The notes under the pieces: generated by a model | What the model saw: the letters and a program-made list of their open reading frames with translations, nothing else | Database searches by the model: none | Told to the model about the DNA's origin: nothing | Source of the DNA: Streptomyces sp. SKN60 | GTDB lineage: Bacteria > Actinomycetota > Actinomycetes > Streptomycetales > Streptomycetaceae | DNA: 64,000 bases | Direction of reading: 5' to 3' | Assembly (NCBI RefSeq): GCF_026236535.1 | Contig: NZ_JAHTMW010000008.1 | Span: 280,617 to 344,616, forward strand | In this document: in pieces, positions 1-7,160 of the stretch | How the letters are laid out: each line of letters begins with the position of its first letter | Numbering within the stretch: position 1 is the stretch's first letter | Translations under genes and position numbers: made by a program

Positions 1-497
1 GCGGTCTCGACATCCTGGTGAACAACGCCGCCGCGGCGGCCACCGCGACGCGCATCGACGCCGTGACGGAGGAGGAGTTCGACGGGGCGATGGCGGTCAA
101 CGCCCGCGCCGTGTTCTTCGCCCTCCAGGAGGCCTCGCGGCTGATGAACGACGGCGGCCGCATCATCAACCTGTCGACCGCCAACACCGCGCTGCCGGTG
201 CCCGGTGTGTCGCTGCACGCCGGCAGCAAGGCCGCCGTCGAGCAGTACACCCGCGTGGCGGCCCAGGAGTTCGGCCCCCGGGGCATCACCGTCAACGCGA
301 TCTCGCCGGGCGCCACCGACACCGAGCTGCTGCGGGCCAACATCACCCAGGAGGGCATGGAGCTGGCCGTCCGGATGACCCCGCTGGGCCGGATCGGCGA
401 GCCCGCCGACATCGCCGGTGTGGTGGCCTTCCTCTGCGGCCCGGACGGCGGCTTCGTCAGCGGCCAGAACCTGCGCGTGACCGGCGGCATGGTCTGA
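1..497 (+). CDS. SDR-family oxidoreductase, C-terminal part (5' end outside window)
   Basis: The reading frame is open from base 3 and begins in the conserved LDILVNNA motif of short-chain dehydrogenases, so the N-terminal cofactor-binding strand lies upstream of the window. Later family marks are present: ITVNAISPGATDTE, and a C-terminal GGFVSGQNLRVTGGMV like the usual S-G-x-x-x-x-V-D/T-G-G ending. The catalytic YxxxK is altered: the sequence is LHAGSK, with His (codon cac) where Tyr is expected and Lys kept. It may therefore be a weak or non-canonical reductase. It ends at a strong hairpin and converges on the HTTM gene. It borders the pyridomycin-type cluster, and whether it belongs to it cannot be told from this edge. 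Confidence 0.85.
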   Translation, partial: GLDILVNNAAAAATATRIDAVTEEEFDGAMAVNARAVFFALQEASRLMNDGGRIINLSTANTALPVPGVSLHAGSKAAVEQYTRVAAQEFGPRGITVNAISPGATDTELLRANITQEGMELAVRMTPLGRIGEPADIAGVVAFLCGPDGGFVSGQNLRVTGGMV

Positions 498-515
498 CCC
501 CCGCCCCGTACGACG

Positions 516-549
516 AGAGCCCGACCGGTCCGCGGACCGGTCGGGCTCT
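516..549. terminator. Hairpin terminator between convergent genes
   Basis: A perfect 34-base palindrome (AGAGCCCGACCGGTCCG and its complement) lies 19 bases after the SDR stop codon and 23 bases before the stop of the opposing HTTM gene. It can serve both strands. There is no long T-run, as is common in Streptomyces. Confidence 0.8.
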
Positions 550-572
550 TCGCTGCCCCGGGGGACGCGGCC

Positions 573-1607
573 TCAGGCCGCGCTCAGCTCCTCGGCCGCG
601 GGCTCCCCGGAGCCCGGTTGGCCGGAGGCCGGTTCGCCGGAGGCCGTCGTGCGTTCCGCGCGCCGGGCCGCCACCCGCTCCCGCAGCAGCCGCACCCGGC
701 GGAAGAGCGCCTGGTAGTCCGCGTCACGGACGAGCACGGCGTCGATGGCCATCATGGCGAAGCCGAACGTCATCAGGCCCATCCCGGCCATGATGCCGAT
801 GTGCATCCCGGCGATGCCCAGGACGACCGCCTCGCGGAACCACCGGCGCGAGGTGAGCGCCGCCGGGAGGACGAGCAGCTGCACCACGATCGCGAAGTAG
901 GTGACGAGCGTCGTCAGGACCAGACTGTCCATCAGCTGGGGGAAGGCGGAGCTGTAGGTGTACTGCCAGACATGGCTGATGTAGTAGAGCGCCGTACCCT
1001 CCTGCCACTGCGGCGCGGCCACCTTCCACAGCGCGGAGACGACATAGACCACGCACGCCTGGAAGACGATCAGCACGGCCGCCGTGTTGTGCAGCGAGGT
1101 CCGCAGATGCGGCTCGCCGGCGCGCCGCTCAAGGCGTGCGCGGACGCCCTTGGCCAGCGGGCTGAAGTGGGCGTTGACCGTGGCGCCCATCAGCAGGATC
1201 AGCACGATGCCGGTGAGCGCGTCGCCGCCCTCCCACATCGTGTAGTTGCGGTGGTAGATCGAGGTCATGAACACCGCGTGGACCACCGTCAGGCTCCGCG
1301 AGCCGAACACCGTCCAGGCGAGCGAGACCAGCAGCCCGGCGAAGTACACGAGGTCGAACCAGGCGCGGCCGTCGCTGAGCGCGTACAGCGAGAAGATGTG
1401 CTGGTCCCCGGTGAGCGCCTTGAAGGCGGCGAAGCCGGAGTAGCTGTCCGGCCCCCACAGGAACGCGCGGTAGGGGATGTTGGAGACGTAGTACAGCGTG
1501 GTGCTCACGCCCAGCAGGATGCGGCAGAGCGAGAGTCCGACGAGGTACTTCGGGTGGCTGGACACACCGCGCAGCGCACGCGCGGCGGCGGTCTTCAGTC
1601 GGTCCAT
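573..1607 (-). CDS. HTTM-domain (vitamin K-dependent gamma-carboxylase-like) membrane protein
   Basis: A protein of 344 residues starting MDRLKTAAARAL, chosen because this ATG overlaps the end of the upstream gene and a longer frame has no family similarity. It has several hydrophobic segments (around YLVGLSLCRILLGVSTTLYYV, WFDLVYFAGLLVSLAW, LTGIVLILLMGATVNAHF, AAVLIVFQACVVYVVSALWKV, ALTSRRWFREAVVLG) and the IYHRNYTMWEGGDAL region typical of the HTTM family (horizontally transferred transmembrane domain, related to gamma-glutamyl carboxylase). The C-terminal tail is charged and rich in Gly/Pro/Ala. The start overlaps the end of the DUF5819 gene, a pairing often seen in actinomycetes. Function is unknown; membrane modification or transport is only a guess. 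Confidence 0.8.
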   Translation of the reverse strand: MDRLKTAAARALRGVSSHPKYLVGLSLCRILLGVSTTLYYVSNIPYRAFLWGPDSYSGFAAFKALTGDQHIFSLYALSDGRAWFDLVYFAGLLVSLAWTVFGSRSLTVVHAVFMTSIYHRNYTMWEGGDALTGIVLILLMGATVNAHFSPLAKGVRARLERRAGEPHLRTSLHNTAAVLIVFQACVVYVVSALWKVAAPQWQEGTALYYISHVWQYTYSSAFPQLMDSLVLTTLVTYFAIVVQLLVLPAALTSRRWFREAVVLGIAGMHIGIMAGMGLMTFGFAMMAIDAVLVRDADYQALFRRVRLLRERVAARRAERTTASGEPASGQPGSGEPAAEELSAA

Positions 1608-2272
1608 GGCTGGGCTCCAGGCCGGTAGTCGAACCAGCCGAGGTCGGTGAACACCTCGGAGCGGGGGTCCTCGGGCGAGTGGCGCACGTCGAAGCGCTTG
1701 ACGGGCGTGTACGTGTAGTAGGCGCGCAGCCGGGTGACCCGGCCGTCCAGGTGCAGCTCGTCCACCAGCGGCGAAAGCACGGTGGCGGTGTCCGTCTTGG
1801 CCGCCTCCTGCAGGGCCGTCAGCTCGCTCTGCTGCCCGGAGAAGTCGGAGAGCGCCTTCTTCCGGGCCTCGTCGACGGCCGCCTCCTTGTCGTGCAGGCT
1901 GCCGAGTTCGACGCCGAGGTAGAGGCCGACCGCGCCCATGCGGTTCGGGGCGATGCGGATCTCCCGGGCGGTGCCGGCCATCTCGCGGGACAGCGACACC
2001 GGCTCGGTGGTGTGCCGGCCGCTCGCGTTCTCGTACTCGACCTGGTAGAAGACCTCGCCGTTGTAGTCCACCGAGTACGGGGCGAGGAGCATCCAGCTCT
2101 GCCGGAAGTAGGTGTCGGCGACCGGCGCGACCGCCTGGTACGCCTGGGTCCGCGCGGGCGAGACCGGCGCGTTGACGATCAGCGTCATGGCGACGAAGGC
2201 CAGGCCGAGCAGCGGCGGCAGCCCCATGCCGAGCAGTCTCCACCGGCCGGTGCCGGTGCGTGGTTCCGTCAT
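1595..2272 (-). CDS. DUF5819 family membrane-anchored protein
   Basis: A protein of 225 residues starting MTEPRTGTGRWRLLG. One N-terminal membrane segment (residues about 14-32) precedes a soluble extracytoplasmic domain with SWMLLAPYSVDYNGEVFYQVEYEN near its start and RAYYTYTPVKRFD...GWFDYRPG near its end, which match DUF5819. Its start codon overlaps the stop of the tautomerase gene (ATGA) and its end overlaps the start of the HTTM gene, so the three are translationally coupled. The DUF5819/HTTM pair probably acts as one unit at the membrane. No biochemical role is known to me. An ATG placed here, rather than in the long overlapping upstream frame, gives a good family-length protein. Confidence 0.75.
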   Translation of the reverse strand: MTEPRTGTGRWRLLGMGLPPLLGLAFVAMTLIVNAPVSPARTQAYQAVAPVADTYFRQSWMLLAPYSVDYNGEVFYQVEYENASGRHTTEPVSLSREMAGTAREIRIAPNRMGAVGLYLGVELGSLHDKEAAVDEARKKALSDFSGQQSELTALQEAAKTDTATVLSPLVDELHLDGRVTRLRAYYTYTPVKRFDVRHSPEDPRSEVFTDLGWFDYRPGAQPWTD

Positions 2273-2499
2273 GACCGGGACTCCTGCTCCTGGGCCTGCT
2301 CCTGGGTGGCGGGGCGCGGGCCGGTGCTGCCGGCGATGCCCCAGCGGTGGGCCGGGACGGGGGTGAGGACGATCCAGGTCTGGTCCCGGATCTCCTCGCC
2401 GAACACGTTCACCGTCGCCTGGGTGAGCTGTTCGACCAGCTCCCGCTCGGTCTGCTCGGTCAGACGCTGTTCGAAGATCTTGACCTCGATGAAAGGCAT
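2269..2499 (-). CDS. 4-oxalocrotonate tautomerase-family protein
   Basis: A 76-residue protein starting MPFIEVKIFE. Pro2 is the catalytic base of the tautomerase superfamily once Met1 is removed, and the length and beta-alpha-beta start fit 4-OT-like subunits. The segment TWIVLTPVPAHRWGIAGS matches the family's C-terminal half (W-x-I/V...P...WGIGG). It lies 15 bases after the DegT aminotransferase stop and overlaps the next gene by 4 bases, so it is in the same transcript. A tautomerase could act on an enol or keto intermediate in making the pyridine building blocks; that is inference from position only. The tail rich in Gln/Glu after residue 60 is variable. Confidence 0.75.
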   Translation of the reverse strand: MPFIEVKIFEQRLTEQTERELVEQLTQATVNVFGEEIRDQTWIVLTPVPAHRWGIAGSTGPRPATQEQAQEQESRS

Positions 2500-2514
2500 G
2501 GTGGCTCCTGTCTG

Positions 2515-3780
2515 TCAGACGGCGGCGGCCGTGCCGCCGCGGAGGTTCGCGGCCGTGCCGGTGACGGCGGTGACGGCGGTGAGGGCGGCGGTCAGGGCGT
2601 CGACGAGATGGTCGACCTGGGAGTCGGTCAGCCCCGGGTGGCAGGGCAGGTTCATGTGCTGCTCGAACCAGAGCCGTTCGGCGACGGGGCACTCGCCGGG
2701 GCCGTGCCCGCGGAACCGCCACTCCGGCGTCAGGTGCAGCGGGAAGTAGCGCAGCTGGGCCTCCACACCGCGTGCGTCGAGCTCGCGCAGCAGGGCGTCG
2801 CGCGTGTCCCGGTCGCGTACGAGGAAGGTGTAGAGGTGGTAGGCGTGGCCGACGCCCTCCGGCGCGGAGACCGGCCGGGTGCCGGGGAACGCCGCGAGGA
2901 CCTCGTCGAGCCTGCGGGCGATCAGCCGGCGGCGTGCCACCAGCTCGTCGAGCCGGTCCAGTTGGGCCAGGCCCACCGCGGCCGCCGCCTCGGACATCGT
3001 GGCGTTCGTGCCGGCGTTGCGGATGCCGGTGCAGGCGCGGTCGTAGATCTCGTCGGCGAACATCATCCAGGGCAGTGCGGCGGGCGCCTCCGCCGCGTCC
3101 GTACCGTGCTCGACGTAGAGGCCGTCGACCGCGTTGTCCCGGTGGCGGCGCACCCGCTCCGCCCAGTCGTCGCGGTCCAGGGTGATCATGCCGCCCTCGC
3201 CGAGACTGGTGATGTTCTTGGTGGAGTGGAAGCTGAAGGTCGCGATGTCGGCCAGCGCACCGGGCCGGCGGCCGTGGTAGGTGGCGCCGAGCGCGTGGGC
3301 GCTGTCCTCGATCACCGTGATGCCGCGGGGCCGGGTGAGCGCCATGACGGCGTCCATGTCCGCCGGACAGCCGCCGTAGTGGACCAGGATCACGGCCCGG
3401 GTCCGGTCGGTGATCAGCGGTTCGAGGGCGGCCGGGTCCATGTTCAGGGTGAGCGGGTCGATGTCGCAGAACCTGACCGTGACGTCCAGGTCGAGCAGCG
3501 GCTGGATGCTGGCCTGGAAGGTCTGCGGCGTCACCACGACCTCGTCGCCCGGTGCCAGGTCGAGCAGCCGGATGGCGATCTCCAGGGCCACCGTCCCGCT
3601 GGTCACCGACAGGGCGTGCCGGGCGCCGACGTGGCGGGCGAAGGCCTGCTCGAACGCCTCCCGCCACCCCCCGGCGGAGAGCGGGGCGTCGGAGGAGACG
3701 AGCCGCCCCAGGACGTCCAGTTCGCGATCGCCGATGACGCTGCCTCGGCGGCCGCCCGGCACGACGTAGCGTTGCTGCAT
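2515..3780 (-). CDS. DegT/DnrJ/EryC1/StrS-family PLP aminotransferase
   Basis: A protein of 421 residues from the ATG giving MQQRYVVPGG; a longer in-frame start adds a tail without family similarity. It shows the DegT/StrS fold: ARHALSVTSGTVALEIAI (cofactor phosphate site), VEEDSAHA-type motif as VIEDSAHALGATYHG, and the PLP lysine in FSFHSTKNITSLGEGG (Lys188). Later NAGTNATMSEAAAAVGLAQL and PLHLTPEW are family motifs. Members transfer an amino group to keto-sugars or to cyclic ketones, as in AHBA synthase. In this cluster it is a candidate for amination in 3-pyridylalanine or hydroxypicolinate supply, which is inference; no deoxysugar genes are nearby. First gene of a four-gene coupled operon on this strand. 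Confidence 0.85.
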   Translation of the reverse strand: MQQRYVVPGGRRGSVIGDRELDVLGRLVSSDAPLSAGGWREAFEQAFARHVGARHALSVTSGTVALEIAIRLLDLAPGDEVVVTPQTFQASIQPLLDLDVTVRFCDIDPLTLNMDPAALEPLITDRTRAVILVHYGGCPADMDAVMALTRPRGITVIEDSAHALGATYHGRRPGALADIATFSFHSTKNITSLGEGGMITLDRDDWAERVRRHRDNAVDGLYVEHGTDAAEAPAALPWMMFADEIYDRACTGIRNAGTNATMSEAAAAVGLAQLDRLDELVARRRLIARRLDEVLAAFPGTRPVSAPEGVGHAYHLYTFLVRDRDTRDALLRELDARGVEAQLRYFPLHLTPEWRFRGHGPGECPVAERLWFEQHMNLPCHPGLTDSQVDHLVDALTAALTAVTAVTGTAANLRGGTAAAV

Positions 3781-3839
3781 ACGGAGGTACCCCCATGACG
3801 GAATGGCGTCCCGCGCCGTGCGGGACGTGGGCTGATGGG

Positions 3840-3880
3840 TGCCCGCGTGCCGGGGCCGGCGGAGCCGGGGCACGCGGGCG
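3840..3880 (-). terminator. Hairpin downstream of the aryl-acid ligase gene
   Basis: Inverted repeat GCCCGCGTGCC (3841-3851) / GGCACGCGGGC (3869-3879) lies in the 156-base gap after the ligase stop and before the DegT start. It could end or attenuate the ligase transcript, leaving DegT partly under its own control. Confidence 0.55.
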
Positions 3881-3936
3881 CGCCCCGGCGGCGTGGATCG
3901 CCGGGGCGGCGGTCCCCGCCGGCCGGGGCGGAAGCG

Positions 3937-5568
3937 TCAGGCCGAGGCCATGCGCTGCGCGAGTTCCGCGGAGAGGGCCTTCTTGTCGACCTTGCCGAGC
4001 CCGGTCAGCGGGAAGGCGTCGATCACTTCGAGGCGGTCCGGCAGCTTGTACTCGGCAAGGCCGCGGGCGCGCAGCAGGCGCTTGAGCTCGGGGAGCCGCG
4101 GCGGTTCGCCGGCCGGGACGACGAAGGCGCAGACCCGTTCGCCCATGACCTCGTCGGGCATGGCGACCACGGCGGCCTGCTGGATCCCGTCGTGCACGGC
4201 GGTGACGTGCCGCTCCACCTCGGTGGCCGAGACCTTGTCGCCGCCGCGGATGACGACGTCCTTGACCCGGCCCTGGACGACCATGTCCCCCTCCTCGGTG
4301 AAGCGCACGAGGTCACCGCTGCGGTAGAAGCCGTCCTCGGTGAACGCCCCGGCGTTGTGCTCCTCGGCGCGGTAGTAGCCGCGCAGCGTGTACGGGCCGC
4401 GGGTCAGCAGCTCACCGGTCTCGCCCGGGGCCACGGGCCGGTCCTCCAGGTCCACCACGCGGACCTCGTCGGCGGGGGAGATGGGGCGGCCCTGGGTGGT
4501 GAGCACCCGGTCGAGCGGGTCGTCGTAGCGGGTGAAGGTGAGGAGGCCCTCGGCCATGCCGAACACCTGCTGGAGCCGGCAGCCCAGGGCCGGGGTGACC
4601 CGGGCGGCCACCTCGGGGTGGAGCTTGGCGCTGCCGATCTGCAGCACCGAGAGGCTGCTCAGATCCCGCTCGGTCCACTCGGCCGCGTCCAGCCACATGT
4701 GGGCGATGGTCGGCACGCAGGAGGTCATGGTGACCCGCTCCCGCTCGATGAGCGCGAAGCACTCGTCGGGGTTCGGCGTCCTGGCGAGCACGACCGTGCC
4801 GCCCTTGCTCAGGGTGCCGAGCACGCCCGGGCAGCCCCAGGTGAAGTTGAACTCGATCGGCAGGACGGCCAAGTAGACGGTGTCGCCGTCGAGTTCGCAG
4901 ATCTCCGAGGCGGCGCGGATCTGGTACGCGTAGTCCTCGTGGGTCCGCGGGATGAGCTTGGGCAGCGCGGTCGTGCCGCCGGACAGCAGGAAGAACGCGG
5001 CGTCCGCCGGGTCCGCCCCGGCCGGCTCGTCCTGTGCCGGGACCGCGGCCGGAGTCGCCGACAGCTCCTCCAGGGAGCTGTGCGGGCCGGGGTCGCCGAG
5101 GACGAACACCTCGCGCAGGGACGGGACCGAGGCGAGGACCTCCGAGGCCAGTTCGCGGTGGTCGAAGCCCTGATGGACGTCCGGCACCACATAGGCGACG
5201 GCACCGGAGTGCGCGCACAGATGGCTGATCTCGTGGCGCCGGTGCGCCGGCAGCGCGAAGACGGGCAGCGCGCCGAGCCGGAAGAGACCGAAGCAGACGG
5301 CGACGAACTCCGGGGTGTTGGGGAGCTGGACCACGACCCGGTCGCCCGGCCCGACGCCGCGCGCGGCGAAGCCCGCCGCCAGCCGGTCCGCCCAGGCGTC
5401 GAGTTCGGCGTACGTCACGCGCCGGTCACCGCCGACGAGGGCGGTCCGGTCGCCGTACGCGGCCGCCCAGCCGCGCAGCAGCCGCCCCAGCGTCTCCCCC
5501 CGCCAGTATCCGGCCTCCCGGTACGCCGCTGCGGTGGCCTCCGGCCAGGGAACGCATCCGTCCTGCAT
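3937..5568 (-). CDS. pyrA: Aryl-acid:AMP ligase (3-hydroxypicolinate-activating type)
   Basis: A 543-residue stand-alone adenylation enzyme of the EntE/DhbE family. It has LLSGGTTALPKLIPRTHEDY (P-loop), QQVFGMAEGL, the hinge motif TEDGFYRSGD, KDVVIRGGDK, and the A10 lysine in LTGLGKVDKK. The three residues that set aryl substrate choice in EntE/DhbE (Asn/Ser/Val for 2,3-dihydroxybenzoate) read Asn241, Cys246 and Leu343 here. Asn-Cys-Leu is the salicylate-type pattern, fitting an acid with one ortho hydroxyl such as 3-hydroxypicolinate (an aza-salicylate). PyrA of pyridomycin biosynthesis is known to load 3-hydroxypicolinate onto free carrier PyrU; here the ligase is divergent from such a carrier gene. 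Symbol given by this match. Confidence 0.88.
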   Translation of the reverse strand: MQDGCVPWPEATAAAYREAGYWRGETLGRLLRGWAAAYGDRTALVGGDRRVTYAELDAWADRLAAGFAARGVGPGDRVVVQLPNTPEFVAVCFGLFRLGALPVFALPAHRRHEISHLCAHSGAVAYVVPDVHQGFDHRELASEVLASVPSLREVFVLGDPGPHSSLEELSATPAAVPAQDEPAGADPADAAFFLLSGGTTALPKLIPRTHEDYAYQIRAASEICELDGDTVYLAVLPIEFNFTWGCPGVLGTLSKGGTVVLARTPNPDECFALIERERVTMTSCVPTIAHMWLDAAEWTERDLSSLSVLQIGSAKLHPEVAARVTPALGCRLQQVFGMAEGLLTFTRYDDPLDRVLTTQGRPISPADEVRVVDLEDRPVAPGETGELLTRGPYTLRGYYRAEEHNAGAFTEDGFYRSGDLVRFTEEGDMVVQGRVKDVVIRGGDKVSATEVERHVTAVHDGIQQAAVVAMPDEVMGERVCAFVVPAGEPPRLPELKRLLRARGLAEYKLPDRLEVIDAFPLTGLGKVDKKALSAELAQRMASA

Positions 5569-5747
5569 TTTCAGTCCTTTCTCCTGTCAACACAATCGAT
5601 GGTTTCCGGGGCTGATATTTTGGTGATGCTAACCGAGCCGTCAGAGTTTCGGCACCGCCAATATCCGACGCTTTAGGATCTGGCACAACGCGTCAATAGC
5701 CCCTTTTAAGGGGCCTTTTAGGGGCGGCGGCTAGGGTTGATTCCCGG
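5569..5747. promoter_or_regulatory. Divergent promoter region between ligase and carrier protein genes
   Basis: This 179-base gap is far more AT-rich than its surroundings, as expected for promoters, and serves genes in both directions. It contains the palindromic CCCCTTTTAAGGGG near 5700 and a direct repeat GAGCCGTCAGA at 5635-5645 and at 5750-5760, 115 bases apart. I cannot assign -10/-35 boxes with certainty. No regulator gene was found in this cluster within the window. Confidence 0.6.
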
Positions 5748-6026
5748 TTGAGCCGTCAGACGGATCCGAATGGTGCGGTGTGGAAATTGAGTAACCAAGG
5801 TGTCATTCCGGGGGACAAGGCGGAGCTGCGGCGGGTGCTCGCCGACCGGCTCGGTGTCAGCGTCTCCGAGGTGACGGACGACGTGAATCTCCAGGATCTC
5901 GGACTCGACTCGATCGGTGTCATGGGCATCGTGTCGGGCTGGCAGCGAGGCGGGCTCCAGGGCGAGATCGCCGAATTCGCCGCGATGCCCACCCTCAAGG
6001 CCTGGTGGGAACTCATCTCCCGGTAA
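5748..6026 (+). CDS. pyrU: Free-standing aryl/peptidyl carrier protein (loading carrier)
   Basis: A small carrier protein with the phosphopantetheine motif LQDLGLDSIGVMGI (Ser55 counted from a TTG start at 5748). The start is uncertain: a GTG at 5778 would give 82 residues, and neither has a strong ribosome binding site. Residues from about 25 to 90 form the four-helix carrier fold, ending FAAMPTLKAWWELISR. Located directly divergent from the aryl ligase, it matches PyrU, the discrete carrier that receives 3-hydroxypicolinate and starts pyridomycin assembly. It would hand the aryl group to the first condensation domain of the NRPS at 8329. The gene is followed by a monooxygenase in the same direction. 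Confidence 0.85.
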   Translation: MSRQTDPNGAVWKLSNQGVIPGDKAELRRVLADRLGVSVSEVTDDVNLQDLGLDSIGVMGIVSGWQRGGLQGEIAEFAAMPTLKAWWELISR

Positions 6027-6086
6027 GTCACGGGGCGGCCCGCCCGGCGGCGCCTGTCATTCCCTCAGCAAGCCATTGGAGTCACG

Positions 6087-7160
6087 ATGCAATTCGGCGT
6101 GAATTTCTTTCCCGTTGTCGACCCGGCGAAGAAGAGCGCGAGCGACTACTTCGACGAGGCGCTCCGCCTGGTGTGCCTGGCCGAGGAGCTCGGCTTCGAG
6201 CACGCCCAGTGCGTGGAGCACTACTTCTCCCCGTACGGCGGCTACATGCCGGACCCGGTCACCTTCCTCACCGCGGCCGCCGCGCGCACCAGCCGGATCC
6301 GCATCGGCACCGGAGCGGTCATCCCCGCCTTCACCCACCCGCTGAAACTGGCCGGCAAGCTCGCGATGCTGGACAACCTCTCCCACGGGCGGCTCGACGT
6401 CGGCTTCGGCCGCGCCTTCCTGCCGCAGGAGTTCGAGGCCTTCGGCATCGACATCGACGAGAGCCGGGCCCGCTTCGCCGAGGGCGTCGAGGTCTGCCGT
6501 CGCCTGTGGTCCGAGCGGGACGTGGTCTGGGAGGGCTCCTTCCACCGGTTCGGCCCCGTCACGATGCTCCCGGAGCCCGTCCAGAAGCCGCACCCGCCCA
6601 TTTTCATCGCCTCCGCGATGAGCCCGGACTCGTGCGCCGCCGCCGGACGCGCCGGACACCACCTCCAGGTGGTGCCGTCGGTGACCTCCCGCGAGCAGCT
6701 CCAGTCGATGCTGGCGGGCTACCGCGAGGCCTGGCGGGAGGCCGGCCACCCGGGCAGCCCGCGCATCCAGATCAAGTACACCTGCTACGTGGCCGAGGAC
6801 CGCGCCAAGGCGCTCGACCTCGCCGAGACCTTCGAGGTCAACTACGTCGAGCACATGGCCGAGGCGGTGGCGAGCTGGGGCCGGACGCGCAGCGACGCGT
6901 ACCGCGGCTACGAGCAGTTCGTCGAGAAGGTCAAGAAGTACGACTTCCGACAGTCGCACGCCGACAACAAGGTGCTCGCCGGCACCCCGGACGAGGTGCG
7001 CGAGCAGATCGCCGTCCTCGTCGACTGGTTCGGCGCGGACCCCACGCTCAGCCTCCAGTTCAACCCCGGCCACATGCCCTACGAGGACGCCGAGCGCGCC
7101 ATGACGCTCTTCGCCGAGCACGTGATGCCCGCCTTCACCGGCCCGGAGCAGCCGGCATGA
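6087..7160 (+). CDS. LLM-class (luciferase-like) flavin-dependent monooxygenase
   Basis: A 357-residue protein of the bacterial luciferase-like family. Supporting motifs are MQFGVNFFPVVDP, EELGFEHAQCVEHYFSPYG, the TSRIRIGTGAVIPAFTHPLKLA strand, SHGRLDVGFGRAF, PHPPIFIASAMSPDS, and TPDEVREQI near the end. These enzymes use reduced FMN supplied by a partner; a flavin reductase gene lies in the same cluster at 29027. It sits between the loading carrier and a NikD-like oxidase, which suggests a role in making or hydroxylating the 3-hydroxypicolinate starter, possibly on the carrier. That is inference from position. Its stop overlaps the next start (ATGA), so the two are coupled. A GGAG box precedes the ATG. 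Confidence 0.85.
   Translation: MQFGVNFFPVVDPAKKSASDYFDEALRLVCLAEELGFEHAQCVEHYFSPYGGYMPDPVTFLTAAAARTSRIRIGTGAVIPAFTHPLKLAGKLAMLDNLSHGRLDVGFGRAFLPQEFEAFGIDIDESRARFAEGVEVCRRLWSERDVVWEGSFHRFGPVTMLPEPVQKPHPPIFIASAMSPDSCAAAGRAGHHLQVVPSVTSREQLQSMLAGYREAWREAGHPGSPRIQIKYTCYVAEDRAKALDLAETFEVNYVEHMAEAVASWGRTRSDAYRGYEQFVEKVKKYDFRQSHADNKVLAGTPDEVREQIAVLVDWFGADPTLSLQFNPGHMPYEDAERAMTLFAEHVMPAFTGPEQPA

Noticed and set aside
1595..3796. A 733-residue single protein on the minus strand joining the DUF5819 part to an upstream region
   Set aside because: The upstream part is a shadow of the DegT gene; the real DUF5819 start is the ATG overlapping the tautomerase stop.
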